Shown here: in pieces, positions 59,649 through 64,000 of the stretch
Layout: each line of letters begins with the position of its first letter
Numbering within the stretch: the first letter of the stretch is position 1
Source of the DNA: Triglochin maritima
Taxonomy: Eukaryota; Streptophyta; Magnoliopsida; Alismatales; Juncaginaceae
Assembly (NCBI GenBank): GCA_963682175.1
Contig: OY821791.1
Span: 31,928,326-31,992,325 of the forward strand
DNA length: 64,000 nucleotides
Reading direction: 5' to 3'
Position numbers and translations under genes: made by a program
Notes under the pieces: generated by a model
Databases searched by the model: none
What the model saw: the letters and a program-made list of their open reading frames with translations, nothing else
Told to the model about the DNA's origin: nothing

Positions 59649-61102
59649 TGCTCTCATTTTTTTATTGAAAATTAAATTCTTAGTATTAATTTATTGTTAA
59701 TTATACTCCTAGGTTTGATCACTATAAATCTGTATGCATAGCAGTTAAACACATGCCCTAGAATAATTGCATCAACTTTCTTTGGACTAAGTTTTTTCCT
59801 TTTATGATTTAGGATTAATACTTTTGCAAGATGCCCCTTAATTAATTTTAAGATATTTAGGAATTGATTTTTGCAAAAATTCAAATGAATCACCTTTTTT
59901 ATTTTTTTTATTAGAGAAGGTTGTACTCAGAGCTTCACCCCAAACATATTTAGCCAATCCAAAACTCTCTAATATTACACTAATCATGTCAGAATAGACT
60001 TGGTCCAACTCTAAACAAATCGTGCGACCGTGTTAATTTCGTTTATATAATCATGGCATAATTCCGACAAAAAATGAAAGAGAAAAAGACCAACATCTAG
60101 CATTTTGTGTTTATGACTTTAAAATTGTATAACAAGCTAAAGATAACCATAGTTTGTGCTGCCCACATCTCTAGATTGAAATCTTGTAGGTTGCAAGTAA
60201 GAACAATATAGAACACAATTCCAATAAAGTCGACCAAATTATGTTAAAAAAATTACAAACTAATTTTTGTATTAATCTGTTCAACCAAAAAATGAATCAC
60301 CAGAAGGTTGGAAAAAAAACAAGAAGAAAATTCACAAGCAAATTGAAATTAAGTACCTTTCTTGGCATCGGCTAAAAAGAAAGTAGGCGAAGCAAGAGCA
60401 TCAACTAAAGGAGTTAAAAAGATAATGGCATAAAGATCGCATTTTTTGGTAAAGAAGATAAAAAATAGTGTAAAAGATGAAAGTGGGAAAAAATGCACGG
60501 AAGGATGAATTTCAATTAAATTGATGGACGTTGAAAGATAAATTAGCTTGCTAGGATTAGTCATGAATATATTTGCGTCACGTCGTACTATTTGGACGAA
60601 AACAACATTTTCTATAAAATGGTTGTCCCGGATTGTCAGTTTAGAGAATGCCATATATTTTTGATAAATTGTTAATTCATCAATAAGTTGTTAATAAATT
60701 CTTCCATTGCCTCCATCTTAATTCATCAATAAATTGTAAGTCCTTAACATATTCACCTTATGTTTTGATTTTTTTTGTTGTTTTATCAGATTGAACGTAA
60801 CACTTAGTGTATGGTGTAGTTAGATTCAAATTTGCATATGATTTGTTTAGATTTAAATTATGGCTGCATCAAAATTATCCTATTTGAATCAAATCCGAAC
60901 TGAATAGGGTGCATATTTGAACCTAATTTAATTAGAAAGTTACAATTATGGCCATTCTAATAAGAAAAATTAACAGCTTATATACAAACTTAAAGTTTAA
61001 TTGGTGTCATTGTTAATGTTCAAAGAGGTAAATTGAAATCGAGGGGGAAAAGTGTAATTTAATCTTCTTTGAATTCACACTTTTTCTCGTTCCACCAAAA
61101 GT

Positions 61103-61108
<6 letters not shown>
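59649..61108. other. AT-rich intergenic DNA
   Basis: No coding, RNA or transposon feature was supported. The minus-strand frame 60349-60654 has low-complexity hydrophobic stretches and no family resemblance. Confidence 0.5.

Positions 61109-61157
<49 letters not shown>
61109..61157. repeat. TA microsatellite
   Basis: About 24 consecutive TA units ending at the start of the degenerate LTR remnant. Confidence 0.95.
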
Positions 61158-61159
<2 letters not shown>

Positions 61160-61480
61160 TGGCGACATAGAAAAGCATAACGAACATTCTCCCACTCTGA
61201 GGTCATAAGATCACAAGCCTCAACATCATTGGGTATCCAAGGACACCCACCGTAGGCACACGTGGTCTTACGGAAAATATGCGACACACCCCCACTCACG
61301 GTTATACTAGCGTAAGGGTTCGATGATGCTCACACGTATTTTTGAGTCGTCAATATAGATCTTCTCACATGGTGAACAACGCCACATCGACCACAGTTGG
61401 GCGATTATATCTGTCAGAATAATCGTCGGTCGGTCATCTCTGTTGCCACACAGGTCGGACGGTCATCTTGCTCTGTCGAG
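61160..61480 (-). mobile_element. Degenerate chromovirus LTR remnant
   Basis: The stretch contains GTCTTACGGAAAATATGCGAC, then ACACCCCCACTCACGG and GCGTAAGGGTTCGATGATGC, in the same order as blocks of the element C/E LTRs (for example near 34853-34918 and 16332-16400). Identity is low and the termini are not visible. The family assignment is by shared block order only. Confidence 0.5.
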
Positions 61481-64000
61481 CTACATGTCTATCAATGCCT
61501 AAACCAACACCTTAGGCTAGCATGTTAACATACTTATAGCAATCAATAAAGTAGTATTGCTTCTTAAAGCCTAAAATTACATCTAGGCACGACGATGTAG
61601 ATGTATATATATGTATACGGATATGTAAATGTATATATTGTGCTCGTTGAATTTAAGTATTAGCTTGAAATTTCTAATACAAAATTATAATACCACTTGA
61701 CATTGCCATGGCGTGTATCTTTTAACTTCTTAAAAAGAAAGAATAAAATAAACAGTTTGACCTTGAGAAAGCTTGTGTAGTTTGCCTACCTGAATGTGTA
61801 TTAATTGGTCTTTCAAAATTTGATGTATTGGTGGGCACATGGTCACACACTGATCATTAATATGACATCAAAATATAATAACCAATTCATGAGCTAATTA
61901 GTCAAAATAACCATTGTTTAAGGAAGATAGACTAATAGAGATTATAGTCCCGTGTAGACTCGTTAAAAATGCTTAAATCGTTTATGTAAATTATCATTTT
62001 GTCCTTCTATCATTTCTACTTATATAACTCTTTATTTCACTCTCCTACCACCACTTTCTCTTCATCTTTCTCTCATAATCATTAAGAAGAATGTCTCGGA
62101 AGTCAGGAAATGAGTCAGTGGACACACTGACGTACTCGAATCTGGAAAAATGTCCCGTATATTTTAAGTTTCTTAACGAAGACCATCTTTAACGAGTTGA
62201 CGACCTGATCGGTCGCTGTAGGTTGTCTTATATTATTTTTTGTTTTTATTTTTTAAAATGAGTTTTAATTATTTATTTTTTGAAAATACGTTTTCTATTT
62301 TTTTTTATTTTTCCAAGATCTATCCCGAAATTATGTTGAGAGATATGAGTTGTGGTTAAAAGGGTGAATAGTGTTGGAAAAAGAATAAAGTAGGTTACGG
62401 AGAGAGAAAACTAATGTTGATGAGAAAGAAAGCTGACGTGGTAAGAGAGAGAAAACTCATGTCCAGATTGTCCATGTCATGGCTACGAAGGGTCTAAATG
62501 GAAAAGCTCAATAGGTGAGTTTTTTTATTGCTTTTAGTGTTAAAATCACTATTTTCGTGATCGTCAGTTATGATTTACCCGTCGACTTTTGATAATGACA
62601 CGTCATATCCTCATTTCTCCGTCTCATGTAATCTCACTGTTCAACCAGCTTAGGTTGTTGTATTTACATGTTTGTCATATTAAAGTGTAACAAAGAAATA
62701 CATTTTCAAATAGATGGTCTCATTTATTTTACATTACATATCTAGCCGAAACTTTTACCTTCCCAAACACCGCCTCATGTCCCTTCCCCAAACATCCCTC
62801 TTCACCTCAGGCAACTAACCGCCTCATCCGGAAACCACCAGGTTTTTGAACTAACGATTGGGATGTTGGGTAAAACTGTATTTTGTTGCAAAGTTACGCT
62901 TTTTAAAGCTTGTCACATGAAGCTGTGTTTGGAGGGGGTGGGGGAGATAATGGCTATAGTAAAAACTTTTGGTTTCATAAAACCCCTTTGACCATACACA
63001 AATAGCAATAAAGATCATTCCATTCAAACTGAAATGATGCATAATTCTTATAACAAATAAATACTTAAGAAATTTACTTTCATCATATTGACATGTATCA
63101 GAGAGTGTCCTCTACTGGATTGGAAAAGAAGACTGGGTGAGGTAAAGATTAAATAACCATTAATTTTAATTAACTACCTAAAATCATTACCATATTAGAT
63201 GAGATCGGTGCAAGTTGTATACTTTCCGAGACATTTTATTGGCCGGCATGTTGAATTTTATGATTTTTGAAAGCTGACTCCACGTTTAACCAAAATGAAA
63301 TACAAGACAAGAAAGAACTTGCTTATACATTCTTCCATAATTTATCTTTGGAGTTGCTTGTTCGTGCTAACAAACGAGCGAAGAAGTAACGTTAAGAGTG
63401 GATGAGATGAGTCTGAACGAGCAAAGAAGATAACGTAGCGAGCTGAGCCAGAGTTGTTGCCACCAGCAACGCAACGACTTCCAATAAGTTATACAATGAT
63501 TACGTTACAATATATTAACAAATGCTTGGCATATTAGATAGGATTGGTGACCGATTTTCCTTGTATAGGTTTTCTTCATGGAAATTTTGTAGGTTATCTA
63601 TTTGCAAATTTCATTTTTACCAACAAAAACACATCCAACCTAACTTTAGTACACTATGGTATTGGTTGCATAGTATCCCACGAAGATCCTTTTTCCCAAA
63701 CATGTAGTACTATTAATGGTTGCAACGAGTATTTTCTTAACATTGAATCTATAATCTCATCAATGGATCGAACGTGGGAGCCCATAAGTACCACTAAATG
63801 GAATCCATATGTTCACAAATCTATACTCATAAAAACTTCAGAATACTTTGGAGTATAACATATATCGACCCTTTAGAAAAAAGATGTGGTGAAATGGGCA
63901 TCGCAAGGGGCACTAAAAAAATTCAGCTTAACAGGTGCAATATGCAGTGAGCTTGAAGAGTAAATTCTTGCCTACTTGTCTAACTACTGATATTATAATT
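61481..64000. other. AT-rich intergenic DNA to window end
   Basis: No gene was recognised. The plus-strand frame 63544-63858 (about 104 residues, FVGYLFANFIFTNKNTSNLT) has some protein-like composition but no family I know, and no convincing splice or promoter context. Confidence 0.45.

Noticed and set aside
63544..63858. 104-residue plus-strand frame as a possible gene
   Set aside because: No recognisable family, no splice or promoter context, AT-rich surroundings; chance cannot be excluded.

Overview
The window is nuclear DNA of a flowering plant, probably a eudicot. The evidence is spliced genes with GT-AG introns, an AT-rich background, a plant-type PIEZO gene, chromodomain Ty3/gypsy retrotransposons with an initiator-Met-tRNA primer site, a PIF/Harbinger transposon, and L1-type and RTE-type LINE fragments. 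No RNA gene, CRISPR array or prokaryotic feature was seen. All calls were made by reading the sequence and recognising protein families; no database was searched.

1-8.15 kb: two tandem HSP70-like genes on the + strand. The first is cut by the window edge. The second (4034-8149) has all three HSP70 signatures. Its first exon is duplicated upstream, and its substrate-binding module appears twice in a row. 8.15-15 kb is gene-poor. It holds a solo-LTR-like element (11146-12027) and a nearly intact Harbinger transposon (12796-15022, TTA target duplication) whose transposase carries one in-frame stop.

15.8-56 kb: the remains of one large gene for the mechanosensitive channel PIEZO (+ strand, exons 18214 to 56004), swollen by retrotransposons. 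In order these are: a truncated chromovirus (15808-18146); a full-length chromovirus 'A' inside an exon (19911-28022, target duplication ACCAA); a solo LTR of another family (28078-29575, AGCAT); a solo LTR inside an exon (34377-36506); a LINE fragment (38222-39010); an antisense LINE (39034-51310) split by full-length chromovirus 'C' (39672-50138, CTTTC), which is itself split by a solo LTR (44072-45612); and a solo LTR in an intron (52024-53819, TAAAT). PIEZO also has frameshifts, a likely lost splice acceptor, a missing internal block and no visible 5' third, so this copy looks dead, although its last five exons remain spliceable.

56-64 kb: AT-rich intergenic DNA with microsatellites, an RTE LINE fragment (59068-59415) and a worn chromovirus LTR remnant (about 61160-61480).

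The most unexpected signals are: (i) dense clusters of the palindrome CGGTCGACCG in LTRs of at least four families that otherwise look unrelated, upstream of the TATA box where one can be seen; (ii) the HSP70-like protein with two tandem substrate-binding modules joined by phase-1 introns; and (iii) the layered antisense retrotransposon load in PIEZO.
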